Assembly (NCBI GenBank): GCA_037893225.1 | Contig: JAZGUH010000378.1 | Location: 1,543,001 to 1,607,000, forward strand | Direction: 5' to 3' | Source: Hippasteria phrygiana | Lineage: Eukaryota > Echinodermata > Asteroidea > Valvatida > Goniasteridae | Length of the DNA: 64,000 nt | In this document: positions 1 through 10,683 of the stretch, in pieces | How the letters are laid out: each line of letters starts with the position of its first letter | How positions within the stretch are numbered: position 1 is the stretch's first letter | The notes under the pieces: model-generated | What the model saw: only the letters and a program-made list of their open reading frames with translations | Told to the model about the DNA's origin: nothing | The model's database searches: none | Position numbers and translations under genes: made by a program

Positions 1-1
1 A

Positions 2-346
2 GTGTTGAGTCTACCGGGAGTATGGTTACCCCTTAATGGCGAACTTGTAGGGTATTATAATATGAATACTGTGAATACAATTTTTTTACATTGCGGTGAA
101 TTATCTACGTCTAATAATTTCTATAATGGAAATCATACGGACTTGTTAGACGTTATACCGGTTACATCTGAATCAGATGTAATCGCAACGTTACAAAATA
201 AAAGAAAAATTACCATATCGCTAATTAGGAGTAAAATACCCGAACTGAGTTTTTCTTTCAGAGACCGCGATGGTACTTTAATCGATAATAACCATAAGAT
301 ATTTATTTTTCGAATAGATATTTATCGATCGTCTTGTTCTGGTTAG
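2..346 (+). CDS. C-terminal part of a virion-type protein of a Polinton/adintovirus-like element (5' end outside window)
   Basis: The frame is open from the left edge, so the N-terminus is missing and the apparent first codon (GTG) is not a real start. About 114 residues are visible. The pattern, with 'FLHCGEL', a following 'LLDVIPV' strand and a closing 'FSFRDRDGTLI...IFIFRIDI' strand, resembles the C-terminus of a protein commonly encoded beside endonuclease-VII-type family B polymerases in animal virus-like transposons, thought to be structural. This is family recall, not an alignment. Its stop lies 44 bases inside the 3' end of the convergent polymerase gene, so the two genes overlap tail to tail, as in compact viral genomes. 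Cellular origin is unlikely given the neighbour. Confidence 0.5.
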   Translation: MLSLPGVWLPLNGELVGYYNMNTVNTIFLHCGELSTSNNFYNGNHTDLLDVIPVTSESDVIATLQNKRKITISLIRSKIPELSFSFRDRDGTLIDNNHKIFIFRIDIYRSSCSG

Positions 347-3300
347 AACAGTGACCATAAGCCAGAGTGTCTATACCATTAGGTAAAATATATCTCTTCG
401 TATCTAAAGGATTTAACGATTGCTTGACCTGAGCCTCCGTGTATATCATGTGACGCTCTGTTCCAAAACGAATCATCTTGTTTGAATAGCATTCGTTCGA
501 TAAAACGCATCGCTTGTACTTTTCGTAAGATAGATCGTTGTTTATAACCACTCGGTTTACGCCTTTGGCCTTCTTTATAATATCGTGTTCCCCGTATAAA
601 ATCGAGTACATCTTCGATCTGATGCAAGTAGCTTCGCTTATGACTTTTCCCCCGCATTCGTCTTTAAATTTGCCGATGACTTTCTTGTTTATCTCGTCAT
701 ATAGAAAGTGGTCTTTCTCGTAGTTAGAAAAATCGTACAAGTCAGACTGTTTCTCCAGATTCCGATAAACGTCTTTCGTATAGATAATCAAAAGCAGCGA
801 GTCCGTGTCTGTATACATCAATCTTACTTTATCGCCATACGTCTTTTTTAATTGGTTGTAATAAAAGTCGTACATTAGAGTCTTCGATAAGTCTAAGATA
901 CTAACGCCGCAATAGATGGGCTTATTTAAATACGTTTTCTTTTTGTACGATTCCACGAATGAGAGACCGCATTCTTTAAACGCTGTAGTAGACTTGTAAC
1001 AAGGTTTAGAAACTATTTTTTCGTATTCTTCTACTTGATCGTTTCTTAATAGCACACCATCTATTCTATTTCTGACATTTTCCATCGTTTTGCCGAATAC
1101 GGAATTATTCATCAATTTGAAAAAGTCTTTTTCGAAATCCGACTTTGCTTTCGTTCTGAGTTGCGTGTTTTTATCGATGTACGATTTCATCCAAGGTTTT
1201 TGTTTAAATTGTAACGCCCGATGTACTTTAGTTAGTTTTAGGCCTAGCCTCAAACACTGTTTCAAATTAACGTAGTGCAATACATATTTTTCTTTTCGAT
1301 ACAGCGTACCTGTTAATTTTTTTACCTTAGCACCATCTCCTATATCACTCGCCAACTCTCGTTGATACTCCGATAACCATTCTTCAGGTATGATTATATT
1401 ATCGGCGGCTAAAGGATAATCGTTGTGTAGATCGTGTAGTTCGGCTGGATATTCCAGGTCAACTTCGAACATATATCCAGTTGAAGCCTTATCTTTTAAC
1501 ATCATGATACGATCGTGGGTAAATTGACTCGTGCCGACCCATTTAAATCCTCCGTAAGGTAGCGGTCGACTCATGGCCCATCCGTAGAGGTTGTTGGCGT
1601 CTAGATAGAGAATATACGAATCGGGTTTATCTTGCTCGTAATCTTTTAGGTACTTATTGTTGGCCTTAGCATAGCGCGTACTACCAACGCTCGATATTCC
1701 CCCTCTTTTCGCTTTTTCAAAAAATATATGTTTATCTACATCGGTTAATAATTCTAATTCTATTTTAGTATGTCTTAGTAGAGCGTCCCAACTTAATCCC
1801 GGTGCTGTGAAGTAGTTGGCTGGATCCAACTTGTAATTCGTTCTACACATTTGCCTAAAATTCTCGAATACACCGGCTAGTAATAGAGTATCCGCTGTTA
1901 CGTATAAGTCGTGGTATTCACCCATGTTTTTTATGTTAAAGGTCCGCCATACTCGTTGCGCTCTTTCGTAGTCTTCGTCCGTTATATGTTTGTCCTTTAG
2001 AGCGCTGTAAAAAGATTCTTTCGGCGGTAGAGTAGTTTCGCTAAATCGTTCAAAGCTGTCCATGTACTCGTACGGATATACACCCTTTTGTAATAAGATG
2101 TCCGCGTTTTCTTCGCCATAACGTTTCAGGAGTAGCCTAAAGGCGTCTCTCGGGCAAGACGTTACCAATTTGTCGAGACCGCTAGACATAAAATGAAACG
2201 AGTCGATAAATCTATATTGACTGATCGAAAATGAAATGTATTTTTCTGAATTTTTGGGTATACACCAGATATCTCGTTGATACTTGGAAATACCCTGCAT
2301 GATTAAGTGCGCGTCATAGTTTTCTAAGTTGTGAAAGACAACCGGTATTTTCGTTTCACCGGGTTTTACTCGTAATTTAAGATTACAGTAAGCGTGTGCG
2401 GCTCCTCTGTACTTGCCCGTAGTGTGACAATGATCTCTTACTTTTCGAAATTTGTTAATTTTCTTTTGGCAGAACATACATGTTTTCTCGACGTATCCCT
2501 TTTCGTTTTCGTACGTGTATTCTTCCAGTTCTTCTTTACTTTTAGGTTCAACAGGCTTGCAGCACAGGCAATTACACGAGTAATTTGGATAAATTGGTTT
2601 TTCGCAAATCCAGCACTCGTTAGAGTTTAGGTGAATTTTTTCTTCTTTTAGCGTATATATTATCGGCTTAATGCGAGCTAGTAAGTCATTAATCTTAGGT
2701 TCGAGTGCTTGCAACGAGGTTATAAAATTGTCTATAGCGCGTTCACCTCTATAAGTCTTTCGCTTGATCTGTCGGCCATCGCATCTCACTACAACGTACG
2801 AATAACCGCAGGCTCTATGTTCGTGAGTTTTACTCGACGGCTCCTTTGTTTTTTCTTGGGGTACTTGCGTAGCTACGCTCGTACTCGCGTAGCTACACTC
2901 GTAGGGTGTAGAGGGCACCAAGATAGATTCAAAATCCGCGTATATGACGTAGGGTGCATCTTGTAAATTCTTAAAGTTTTTAAACATTAATTTGCTTTTG
3001 TCTAAGTATTTGTTCGCACTTTCATGCGGCATTTTAACGGTAGATAAAGCAGAGTCTATTCCTTCGCAATCTTTTACGTGTATGTCCAGCTTCTCTTTCG
3101 AATTAAAATGGGTTAAACATCTTAAGCAAAACATTTTGCGATGCTGACTATTGGTAACGCCAGATAAGAATCTAGGTAAGTCACTTATCCAACAATAATG
3201 GCCTTCATATAATAGCAAACTGATAGTTTCTATATCGTATGGCCTTTTAGATAAATATAGCGGATATATCAAGCCCCTTTTATCTTGTGGATAGGTTTTA

Positions 3301-4334
3301 TTTTTGCAGTCTGTGTCATATCCTAACACGTTTATACTTATATCGTTTTGTCTTTCTATTCTCACTATCTGATTTATAGGTGTGGGGAAGCCTATGTCCT
3401 TAAAATTTAATCCGTCATCGGTTTTATAAGTAGATGGATTATTTCCGCGAAATTGGTACTTTGGGTTTGTTGCTAATTGGTTTTTAACTCTATCGGTATA
3501 TATACCTAGGGCGGCTCTTAAACACCATCTTATACACTCTTGATCTTCGTTTTTGATGTTGGCGGTTGCGCGTTTGTTAGTTATATATTCGGGTAGTTTT
3601 ACGTAAGAAGCGCCTACCAGAGGGTTAACTCTGTTTATGTTTATGTAAAACGCGACTATTTTATCTATAGTCCAACCACTTCCTTTATTCGTAAATTTAT
3701 CTATCTGAGATAATATCGTTTCATATTGTTTCCCGATAGTCGTAGCTATCTCGCTCTTGTTTAAGACTCGATTTTGGTAACTAAAATGAATAGCGGTTTG
3801 TGTTGTAGTCTTAATACCTGATTTTTTTACATACTTTATTTTAATAGCGATCTGTAGTTTCATCGTTTTTATTTTTATTAATTCAGCGACGATTTTGTTT
3901 TTGATCATCGACGTATGGGTGTTGTAAAATTGCTCTGGATCGTCGGTAAACAGACTCGGAATCAGTTCCAAATTTCTATAACTGTTTTCAAATCTTCTAG
4001 TCTCTCGAAAGTCTGCTTCTCGAAAAGTATTTTGCTCCTTAAATCTTTTTATAGCTTCGACATAATCCTTTTTTATCACTCGACCATTTCTACCCGTTGA
4101 GACGACCCGAATATTTTTATCGTGCGCGAGTTGCGCTAACGAAGCTTTAGATCGTATTCTCAAATTTTTAAATTTGTCTTCTTCTTCTTTTATAGCTCGA
4201 ATATAATCTCGCCTGATATACGTATTACGACGTCCTGTTGGTGTTCCTAAAGATAAGTTATACTTATCGATATATCTTTTTAAAGATATTTTGTTCCATC
4301 TATTGTATCCTCGAATCATGGGTTGTGTTTCCAT
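303..4334 (-). CDS. Protein-primed-type family B DNA polymerase with inserted endonuclease VII-like zinc motif (virus-like transposon)
   Basis: Single uninterrupted 1343-residue ORF; the start is the first Met after an AT-rich leader. Visible 3'-5' exonuclease motifs: YADFES (about residue 463), HNLENYDAHL (about 667) and YVTADT (about 812). Polymerase motifs: DANNLYG (about 912), NNSVFGKTMEN (about 1075) and YTDTDS (about 1174). All catalytic acidic residues are present. Between Exo I and Exo II (about 615-650) is a Cys-rich segment with 'RDHCHTTGKYRGAAH', matching the recombination endonuclease VII zinc/His-Cys signature. A C2H2-like finger lies near 400-420. The first 100 residues hold two copies of a short helical motif of the HeH/SAP type. 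This architecture is known from virus-like DNA transposons of invertebrates. Lack of frame damage suggests a young copy. The rest of the element lies left of the window. Confidence 0.88.
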   Translation of the reverse strand: METQPMIRGYNRWNKISLKRYIDKYNLSLGTPTGRRNTYIRRDYIRAIKEEEDKFKNLRIRSKASLAQLAHDKNIRVVSTGRNGRVIKKDYVEAIKRFKEQNTFREADFRETRRFENSYRNLELIPSLFTDDPEQFYNTHTSMIKNKIVAELIKIKTMKLQIAIKIKYVKKSGIKTTTQTAIHFSYQNRVLNKSEIATTIGKQYETILSQIDKFTNKGSGWTIDKIVAFYININRVNPLVGASYVKLPEYITNKRATANIKNEDQECIRWCLRAALGIYTDRVKNQLATNPKYQFRGNNPSTYKTDDGLNFKDIGFPTPINQIVRIERQNDISINVLGYDTDCKNKTYPQDKRGLIYPLYLSKRPYDIETISLLLYEGHYCWISDLPRFLSGVTNSQHRKMFCLRCLTHFNSKEKLDIHVKDCEGIDSALSTVKMPHESANKYLDKSKLMFKNFKNLQDAPYVIYADFESILVPSTPYECSYASTSVATQVPQEKTKEPSSKTHEHRACGYSYVVVRCDGRQIKRKTYRGERAIDNFITSLQALEPKINDLLARIKPIIYTLKEEKIHLNSNECWICEKPIYPNYSCNCLCCKPVEPKSKEELEEYTYENEKGYVEKTCMFCQKKINKFRKVRDHCHTTGKYRGAAHAYCNLKLRVKPGETKIPVVFHNLENYDAHLIMQGISKYQRDIWCIPKNSEKYISFSISQYRFIDSFHFMSSGLDKLVTSCPRDAFRLLLKRYGEENADILLQKGVYPYEYMDSFERFSETTLPPKESFYSALKDKHITDEDYERAQRVWRTFNIKNMGEYHDLYVTADTLLLAGVFENFRQMCRTNYKLDPANYFTAPGLSWDALLRHTKIELELLTDVDKHIFFEKAKRGGISSVGSTRYAKANNKYLKDYEQDKPDSYILYLDANNLYGWAMSRPLPYGGFKWVGTSQFTHDRIMMLKDKASTGYMFEVDLEYPAELHDLHNDYPLAADNIIIPEEWLSEYQRELASDIGDGAKVKKLTGTLYRKEKYVLHYVNLKQCLRLGLKLTKVHRALQFKQKPWMKSYIDKNTQLRTKAKSDFEKDFFKLMNNSVFGKTMENVRNRIDGVLLRNDQVEEYEKIVSKPCYKSTTAFKECGLSFVESYKKKTYLNKPIYCGVSILDLSKTLMYDFYYNQLKKTYGDKVRLMYTDTDSLLLIIYTKDVYRNLEKQSDLYDFSNYEKDHFLYDEINKKVIGKFKDECGGKVISEATCIRSKMYSILYGEHDIIKKAKGVNRVVINNDLSYEKYKRCVLSNECYSNKMIRFGTERHMIYTEAQVKQSLNPLDTKRYILPNGIDTLAYGHCSNQNKTIDKYLFEK

Positions 4335-4426
4335 CTTTATAGTAACAAATATAATATTTTTAAAAAAAATAAAAAAATAATTAATTTTTTTTGCCTTATG
4401 TTATTTTAGAGCAATATCTTTTTCGC
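4335..4426. other. AT-rich leader upstream of the polymerase gene
   Basis: About 90 bases, almost all A/T, separate the polymerase start codon from a GC palindrome. It probably contains the promoter of the element's polymerase gene; no specific box can be assigned with confidence. Confidence 0.3.
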
Positions 4427-4440
4427 CCGGGGCGCCCCGG
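4427..4440. repeat. Perfect 14-bp GC palindrome in AT-rich DNA
   Basis: CCGGGGCGCCCCGG is its own reverse complement and sits in sequence that is otherwise AT-rich, about 90 bases upstream of the polymerase start. Its role is unknown; it could be a regulatory or terminal element of the virus-like transposon. Confidence 0.6.
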
Positions 4441-4693
4441 CGATTTCGTACGCTTGTGGACTATGGAAAATACTTTTTATTTTCTTGATTTTGTGCTAAT
4501 TTTGGTGTGTAGTAACCCAGCAAAATTTTGGGCGATTTTTTAGACTATTTTTAGACTAAAAAATTTGACGTATGTACCCACAGCAAAATTAGAGAGAAAA
4601 GTGAAAAAACAGGAAATGACATGGGATCGGCATCTCCCTTACTACTTAAAGGGTCCAAGTTACTCGGACTACCCTTTATCTATAGGCCTACTT

Positions 4694-4775
4694 CTAGGTT
4701 TGGCAATTCCAACAACCTAAAACTTTTAGTAAAAGTGGATTTTTGTTCCATAGGGAACAGGACCCTACACTACAC
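4694..4775 (-). mobile_element. Fragment of the hAT-like inverted-repeat family seen at 31.0-32.8 kb
   Basis: This stretch, ending in GGACCCTACACTACAC, is the reverse complement of the left part of the elements at 31047 and 31566, including the 'gggaacaaaaatccac' segment. Only one end is present and the last bases of the terminal repeat are missing, so it is a truncated copy. The rest of 4441-5037 shows no gene; it includes a 16-bp C tract at 4997-5012. Confidence 0.65.
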
Positions 4776-5037
4776 GGAAAGAGTTCCATATTCGGCCATC
4801 ACTTATTTTCCCTTAATATGACTTAAAACTACCAAAAAGTGTAAATCTGATGAAGAAACACGAATTTAGGAGTGAACAAATTTCAACTTTTTCTTTGAAA
4901 CTGTTATGGCCCATAGACTTTGTGCACGAGGTCCAAGTGATGGCCGGATATGGAACTCTTTCCCACTACACAATCGCCCATGTCCCCCTGTCTCTGCCCC
5001 CCCCCCCCCCCCACCCCCCAATCACCATGATCACTGC

Positions 5038-5792
5038 CCATGGCCTAGCCCCACCAGTGTGGCTGGCGGATTTGACATCGGGCTGATCCTTAGCCACACG
5101 TCCTACCCATATGTTTGTGTGGTGAGAACTTCAACAATTCGTGCGGTGGGGTAGCGCTATCTGGACCGCGTTTTTAACGGTCTGGCTGTGTTCTCTGTCT
5201 TCTTAACTATTCCAAACTGCTAACGGCTAGTCATCTTACTCACCATTTTTCGAAATATTGGCCATTAAACTTCGGCTCCATAGTCTTGCGTGCAAACGAT
5301 TTCAACCGGTGGTAGCCATTTTGATATGACCACATAACCCAAGTATATGACGTCACTGGGTTCGTTGCCGACGGCTGTTCGATGAGAGCACAGCTTATCA
5401 CGAAATTCGCACGAGATGTTCCACTGAAATCGTGATAAGCTAGCTGTGCTCTCATCAAACAGCCGTCGGCAAGCCGTTTCGAACCCAGTGACGTCATTAT
5501 AAAATGGCTGATACCAGTTGAAATCGTTAGCACGCAAAAGACTATGGAGTCCAAGTTTAATGTCCAATATTTCGGAAAATGGTGAGTAAGATGACAAGCC
5601 GCTAGCAGTTTGGAATAGTTAAGAAGGTAGAGAACACAGCCAGACCGTTAAAACCGCGGTCCAGATAGCGCTACCCCACCGCACGAATTGTTGAAGTTCT
5701 CACCACACAAACATATGGGTAGGACGTGTGGCTAAGGATCAGCCCGATGTCAAATCCGCCAGCCACACTGGTGGGGCTACCCATGGCCATGT
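5038..5792. mobile_element. Foldback element with about 365-bp inverted arms
   Basis: The left arm (about 5038-5403) and right arm (about 5430-5792) are near-perfect reverse complements separated by a loop of about 26 bases. Examples: GGCTGATCCTTAGCCACACG on the left pairs with its complement near 5711-5755, and GACGTCACTGGGTTCG pairs near 5489. There are small internal gaps between the arms. No ORF of meaning lies inside. It is a non-autonomous DNA transposon or a large hairpin; no target duplication was identified. Confidence 0.8.
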
Positions 5793-8487
5793 GAGGGTGT
5801 AAAAACAAATTAAAATGTTCAATATAAAAATATAAGTACACATGCTTCATACAGAAAGAGCCATTGCGGCGTTCCCTCTTATTTCTTTCCTAGATTACAA
5901 GTGATTCATGCAGCATTTTGTGAGGCACTTTCCCGTGATATCTCCTGACTCACAAGTTCAAATACACAACCAAATCATAAGCCTCCTCAAACAACCCCCT
6001 CACTCGATCGGCATGAACTAAGAAGGAAAAAAAACCTCTCGGCCACAAAATATCGGCCTCAGATTTCTTGATAAGATAATTGACTCCTACAGGAACCAAA
6101 CGCTTACCTTGACCGCACAAAAATGTCCTTGAAGCTCACTTCGTGAAATTAGTGTGGGAATACATTCACGTGTGCCAAGAAAGAAGGATTTTTGCGACAC
6201 GTTAAACCCCGCAGCGAGGAAACTGCGAAACTCCGAACTGCAGCCATTTTCCTGTTGAGATTGGCAGCCGTATCGAGAAAAGTTTTCCTGGGCACGAGAG
6301 GGCGCACTTCCGAAAAAAACTTTCCCAAAACTTGTACGAAGTGCGCGCGCAGATTTCGTACTAATACCAAAGATAGTAGAGATAGCTCTATATCTTTGCT
6401 AATACCCGGACCCACAGCGCAAAATACACACAAGCCAGTTACATGTAGGCTAGCTCAGTAAAAAGCCAGAAGTTAAAAATGGAACCATTTACAGCCCTAT
6501 TTGTAGGGCTACATGTAGGCCTACGTACGGAATTATTTTGTTAAACTGTTCCTTCCTAAACATCTTATTGAATGTTTCGCTCGCGCATGCGCCAACTCCC
6601 TAACGACCGGATTTTTTTGGATAAACAAACCTTTCCGCCCGATAGCAACGCACGTCTTGGACACGCGTTTTTTCATTTCAGCTTGGATTTCTTCATATTA
6701 CAAGTCTACATTTTCCAAACCTGTCGAAATGTTTGCCATCATAGGAAACCCTATTAAATATACTATAACTTGGTTTTGGAATCAGCATTTTATGGCTCAG
6801 AACAAAAAAGTTGTGATTTAGTTTCCCGAACCCCCGCACATTGTCCGGGCCAACCGGACGTCCAGCCCGTGAGACAGGGGCAAAATTAGTTCCAAATCTC
6901 GCTTCGCACAACGCAGCAACACGGAACATGCGTCGCGTACCGCGAGCCAGACTAAGTCTGGCAATGGACTTATACAGTGGCATCCACAGACAATACGCAT
7001 ACGGTACCAGTCTGGTTTCCGCCACGCAAGATGTCTCGGGGTTCTTACAAAATAATCGTTTTGCTTCTGTACTCGATCTATAAAAAAATACTTGTTGACT
7101 AAGTGCGCCTGGTTTGTCTGATTTTCTTTTTATATCACCCTGTTTATAATAATTTGGACTTCATGTGTACGAAGCTTAGGCGTTTTTGGGGTTCCTTTTA
7201 TTTATAAAGTTACATTCGAAAAAAGTTACAATTTGTCAAAGAGATTTAGAGTTTTACATGTGATTTCAATGAACGTTGCGGCACCGACGCGTGAAAAGCG
7301 ATTCTTTTTATATTTTATTTTCCTGCCAAAAAAAAAGAAGTTTCTATATAAATACCATGGATCGTAAGAGTTAATATTCCTGTTGATATCAGGGCACTTG
7401 TTAATTGATTTAGAGCCATGCTAATACTTATTATCACTGTTTGAAATTGACTACTTTTGAGTACGCTATGCATAACACGAATGCACGCACCCACGTACAT
7501 GGGTTTGTTTATACCTCCATGGTTTATCCAATTTCTGTCCCACAATTCCCTGCGCGCCCGAGACATCGAATTGGCTTATAACCAATTATATAATGAGAGC
7601 AAGCATGATACTTCAATCTAGTATAAAAACTGATTTGATTGCTTCAAAAGTTCAATGTGATGTATTCGCAAAATGATGTAATTTATTAGTTTTGGGGATT
7701 TTTGTGCGTAATTGTGAAATGGGAAGTTTATTGTTTGGGTTAACTGTTTGGTTTTTTCTTTCTTTTAATTTGGCTTTTTTGGGAATGGCGGTTATTTTCA
7801 AAAACAAAATGGGAAACGGGGGGGGGGGGGGGGGGTTAAAGACGGCAGTATGGTTATGAAATTCCTGGTAATGTCATTCCCTGCAAAAAGAGACAAATGT
7901 TCGAGTAGGAAGAGGTTATATAACTTTTGGGGGATCTGTACTTCGGGGAGGGAAGATAGCCGTTTCTACTGTACTCCCTGTCCCACAAAACAAACCCGTA
8001 TAGTTAGCACATTTCTCCTCAAAGCTTCGTCTTGGGATTGGACCAAAATCCTGTATTGTAGATATAGAATAGTATCGAGCAGCAATACTTGCCTCATAAT
8101 TTGTTTTATTCCTTTGTGGCCCGTATATATGGTGTGACAATGTCCATGTCATCACAAAAGAAAGGTTGGGGACGAGCCAGACTATGTTAAAACCAGCCAA
8201 ATCATTGGACAACCAAGAATCGAAAGTGCAGCTTTAGAAAGAGGAGCCGTCTACCCGTGTTTGTGCAACCTTAATGGCGGTATGCGCTGATTAATGTCGA
8301 CAACCTTCGTCTGAGATTCCTGGGAGTACTAGATTATATAAATGACCATTTATTTTTAATGTGATGATGTTGCTTTTTGGTAGATTGCCCCGCATGCACC
8401 CGTCCTTAAATTGCACAAAGTGTGTGAAACAAACAGGCCCATACAGTGGCTGGCCCGAGTGAGCTACTCGAACGCACTCTATTGCAA
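5793..8487. other. Intergenic DNA, no gene recognised
   Basis: Both strands show only short ORFs without recognisable domains. A poly-G tract of 18 bases lies at 7818-7835. Confidence 0.5.
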
Positions 8488-8603
8488 TAGAGTACCGAAG
8501 TCTTACGTCAATTGCCGCGGCAACTGGTTCCAAACACATGCAGTTTAGAATGTATTATGGTTCCAAACATTGTATTGATTAACGTCATCACTTCGGTACT
8601 CTA
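8488..8603. mobile_element. Small inverted-repeat element, copy A
   Basis: It begins TAGAGTACCGAAGT and ends with the inverted ACTTCGGTACTCTA. The interior contains the word 'ggttccaaaca' twice. A related copy lies 220 bp downstream. Confidence 0.6.
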
Positions 8604-8649
8604 TATGCATCATGGGTAAAGAATAGGATATGAGAGTCGGATATTTAGG

Positions 8650-8945
8650 CAGTACCTGTCCGAATTACTTGGCTATATACGGCTTGAAATTACACACTCG
8701 TAAGTATAAAGTACTGAAGTCCGACATCAGTTGGCACAACTGGCTCCAAACAAATGTAGATTTCGACTGTTCCTTTGTTAACAGCCAGTCATGCAAACAC
8801 ATTGACACAAAATAACAAAAGTATTCTGGTTCCAAACATTGCCTTGACGTCATCACTTCGGTACTCTATATGGGACGTGGATGATGAAGCCGTAAATCAG
8901 ACGTGTGTAACATCCAGCCGTAGCCAAGTAATTCGGACACGGCCT
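8650..8945. mobile_element. Nested pair: outer inverted repeat enclosing small element copy B
   Basis: Outer arms GTCCGAATTACTTGGCTA (about 8657) and the inverted TAGCCAAGTAATTCGGAC (about 8920) enclose a second copy of the 'gtaccgaag' element (8707-8871). Copy B shares its right end and the 'ttccaaaca' words with the element at 8488. I read it as B inserted into an older element. Confidence 0.5.
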
Positions 8946-10146
8946 TTAATTATACTAATTTATGACACCGGATCAGTTGGTTCAATTTTGTACGGTTCAA
9001 CCATTGATGATGGCAAAAATGCATGCCCATTGCGCCAAGTACAGTTCCGGTCATAAATTCATCTAAAAACATGTTTCAAAGATCCTGCACAATCATTGGG
9101 ATTTCGTTCACAGCTTTGGGATGAAGTGGAAATTTGCAACATGGCTGTACTCGAGAATCCCCGATCCAAGTTTGATATAGCCTATTGGGTGTGCATTTAC
9201 GGGTAGTATAGGAAGCGGGTACCCGATTTTGAATTTCTTTAAAATCCAAATTTGAAAGTGTCTGGCTCAGAAGTCAAATTTACTAGCTTCTACTCAAAAT
9301 GGCCTCTTATAGACGTAAAAATGAGCATTTATATACATTTCAATATCTTGCCTGGTCTCTCCTTAAAAGCATTACATAAAAACTTCTCATAACACAAATT
9401 ATATCAACACAGTTAAAGATTATACACCAATAATTCATCTTTCCTACAAACGCAATGTTTTTTTTTATTATTATCTAAACAAACTATAAAAACAAATTAA
9501 CAGCTATGCCCAGCATCATATTACGGCTTGTAACCCATTCCAATATTAATTATACATACATGTACATGTAACGTTCCCCGTACCTTCGCTAATCCAAAAA
9601 TTGACCTGTTTAAAAGTTTCACTCACGGACAACACCTCGATCCTTCCAAAATCAGTAATCAAGGTGTCGACTTTTTTACCCGCCAAAATAATTCAGTAAA
9701 ATCTGCTCTTTCAGCAAACAAAATCTTCGGTACAATAAATAGTTACAATTTGGTCATTTTGATACATTGACTAACATAGCCTATGCGCAAAACCACCATT
9801 TGGAAAGGTAGCGTCTGAATTTCAACAGGCCGGAAAATTTTTATTTAAACTGAAATACATGTAAAATCAAGAATTTTGCAAAGGATTACGAGAGAATAAG
9901 TCGGGGGTCATTGCACATGAAGCAAAAGCATTTTGACCAAATGCGATCGGTAAACAAAAAGAATCCCAATGACCAAAACTGGTTTTTTAAAGTTACATGC
10001 CATTTTCCATTTAATGGACATATTATCCAGGCATGGCTGATGTTTTCACCCTTGTGAGTTACCATTAGTCACACTGCTGACCCGAGTGATATACAGACCC
10101 AGACACAATACCCAACTTTTGTGTATGCCTCGGTTGATCATATGAC
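8946..10146. other. Intergenic DNA, no gene recognised
   Basis: No ORF with recognisable content. Short alternating ACATGTACATGT words occur near 9560, as they do throughout the window. Confidence 0.4.
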
Positions 10147-10324
10147 GCACGATATGGGGCAGAGGAAACTCCCCCCCCCCTCCCTTTTGTGTTGGTCATT
10201 GTGTTCCCGGAATCTCAGGAATTCTTTTCAGAGGTCTAGGGGGATGTGTTAGGTAACAATAGTCTGGAGAGTGTATAGGGTATAGGGACAAAAGGGGGGG
10301 TACCCCTCTGCCCCATATCGTGCT
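10147..10324. mobile_element. Inverted-repeat element with C/G-tract arms
   Basis: The left arm CACGATATGGGGCAGAGG followed by a C tract and TTTTGT pairs with the right arm ACAAAAGGGG...CCTCTGCCCCATATCGTG. The arms are about 40 bases, with about 95 bases between them. Confidence 0.6.
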
Positions 10325-10399
10325 GGGTATACGGTTGATTCGGATGTGGAAGAAAGTCGGGTCCAAAAACTGGATAAAAACCATGCAGTATGGAAGTAC

Positions 10400-10660
10400 A
10401 TGTAGGTTTGCGGGTACAACATGGAGGAAAGATATCTTTTTTTTATAGAAAGCTTGGCTCTGTAAAGAGCCGGTTGGTTTTTCTCCTGAAGATCAACAGA
10501 GCACTGTTCAAAACGTCTAGATCATACTCTCACAACTGGCTCTTTTCAGAGCCAACAGGTTCTCTAAAAAAAACAGTATCCTTCGACCAACTTCCTTGCT
10601 TCACGCATGCCAAAACCCTGCAGTACAAATGTGTTGTATACTGAATCATTCGTTCAGTAA
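10400..10660. mobile_element. Palindromic element carrying a histone-type 3' stem-loop, degenerate copy
   Basis: The right arm contains GGCTCTTTTCAGAGCC (10538-10553), identical to the metazoan replication-dependent histone mRNA 3' stem-loop consensus. The left arm carries the inverse with one loop change (10456-10471). The centre 'agagcac..tgt..aaacg' and flank 'ttgcgggt..caacatgg' match the better-preserved element at 23094-23333, so both belong to one family. No histone coding sequence lies nearby. Confidence 0.6.
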
Positions 10661-10683
10661 AGACACACACCAAAGTGGCGAGT

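Noticed and set aside
4850..5154. Two overlapping ORFs of 78 and 82 codons
   Set aside because: They translate a C tract and one arm of a foldback element, and no domain is present.
10531..10560. A histone gene 3' end
   Set aside because: The stem-loop is an exact match, but no histone coding sequence lies upstream on either strand, and it occurs in an inverted-repeat element with a second family member.
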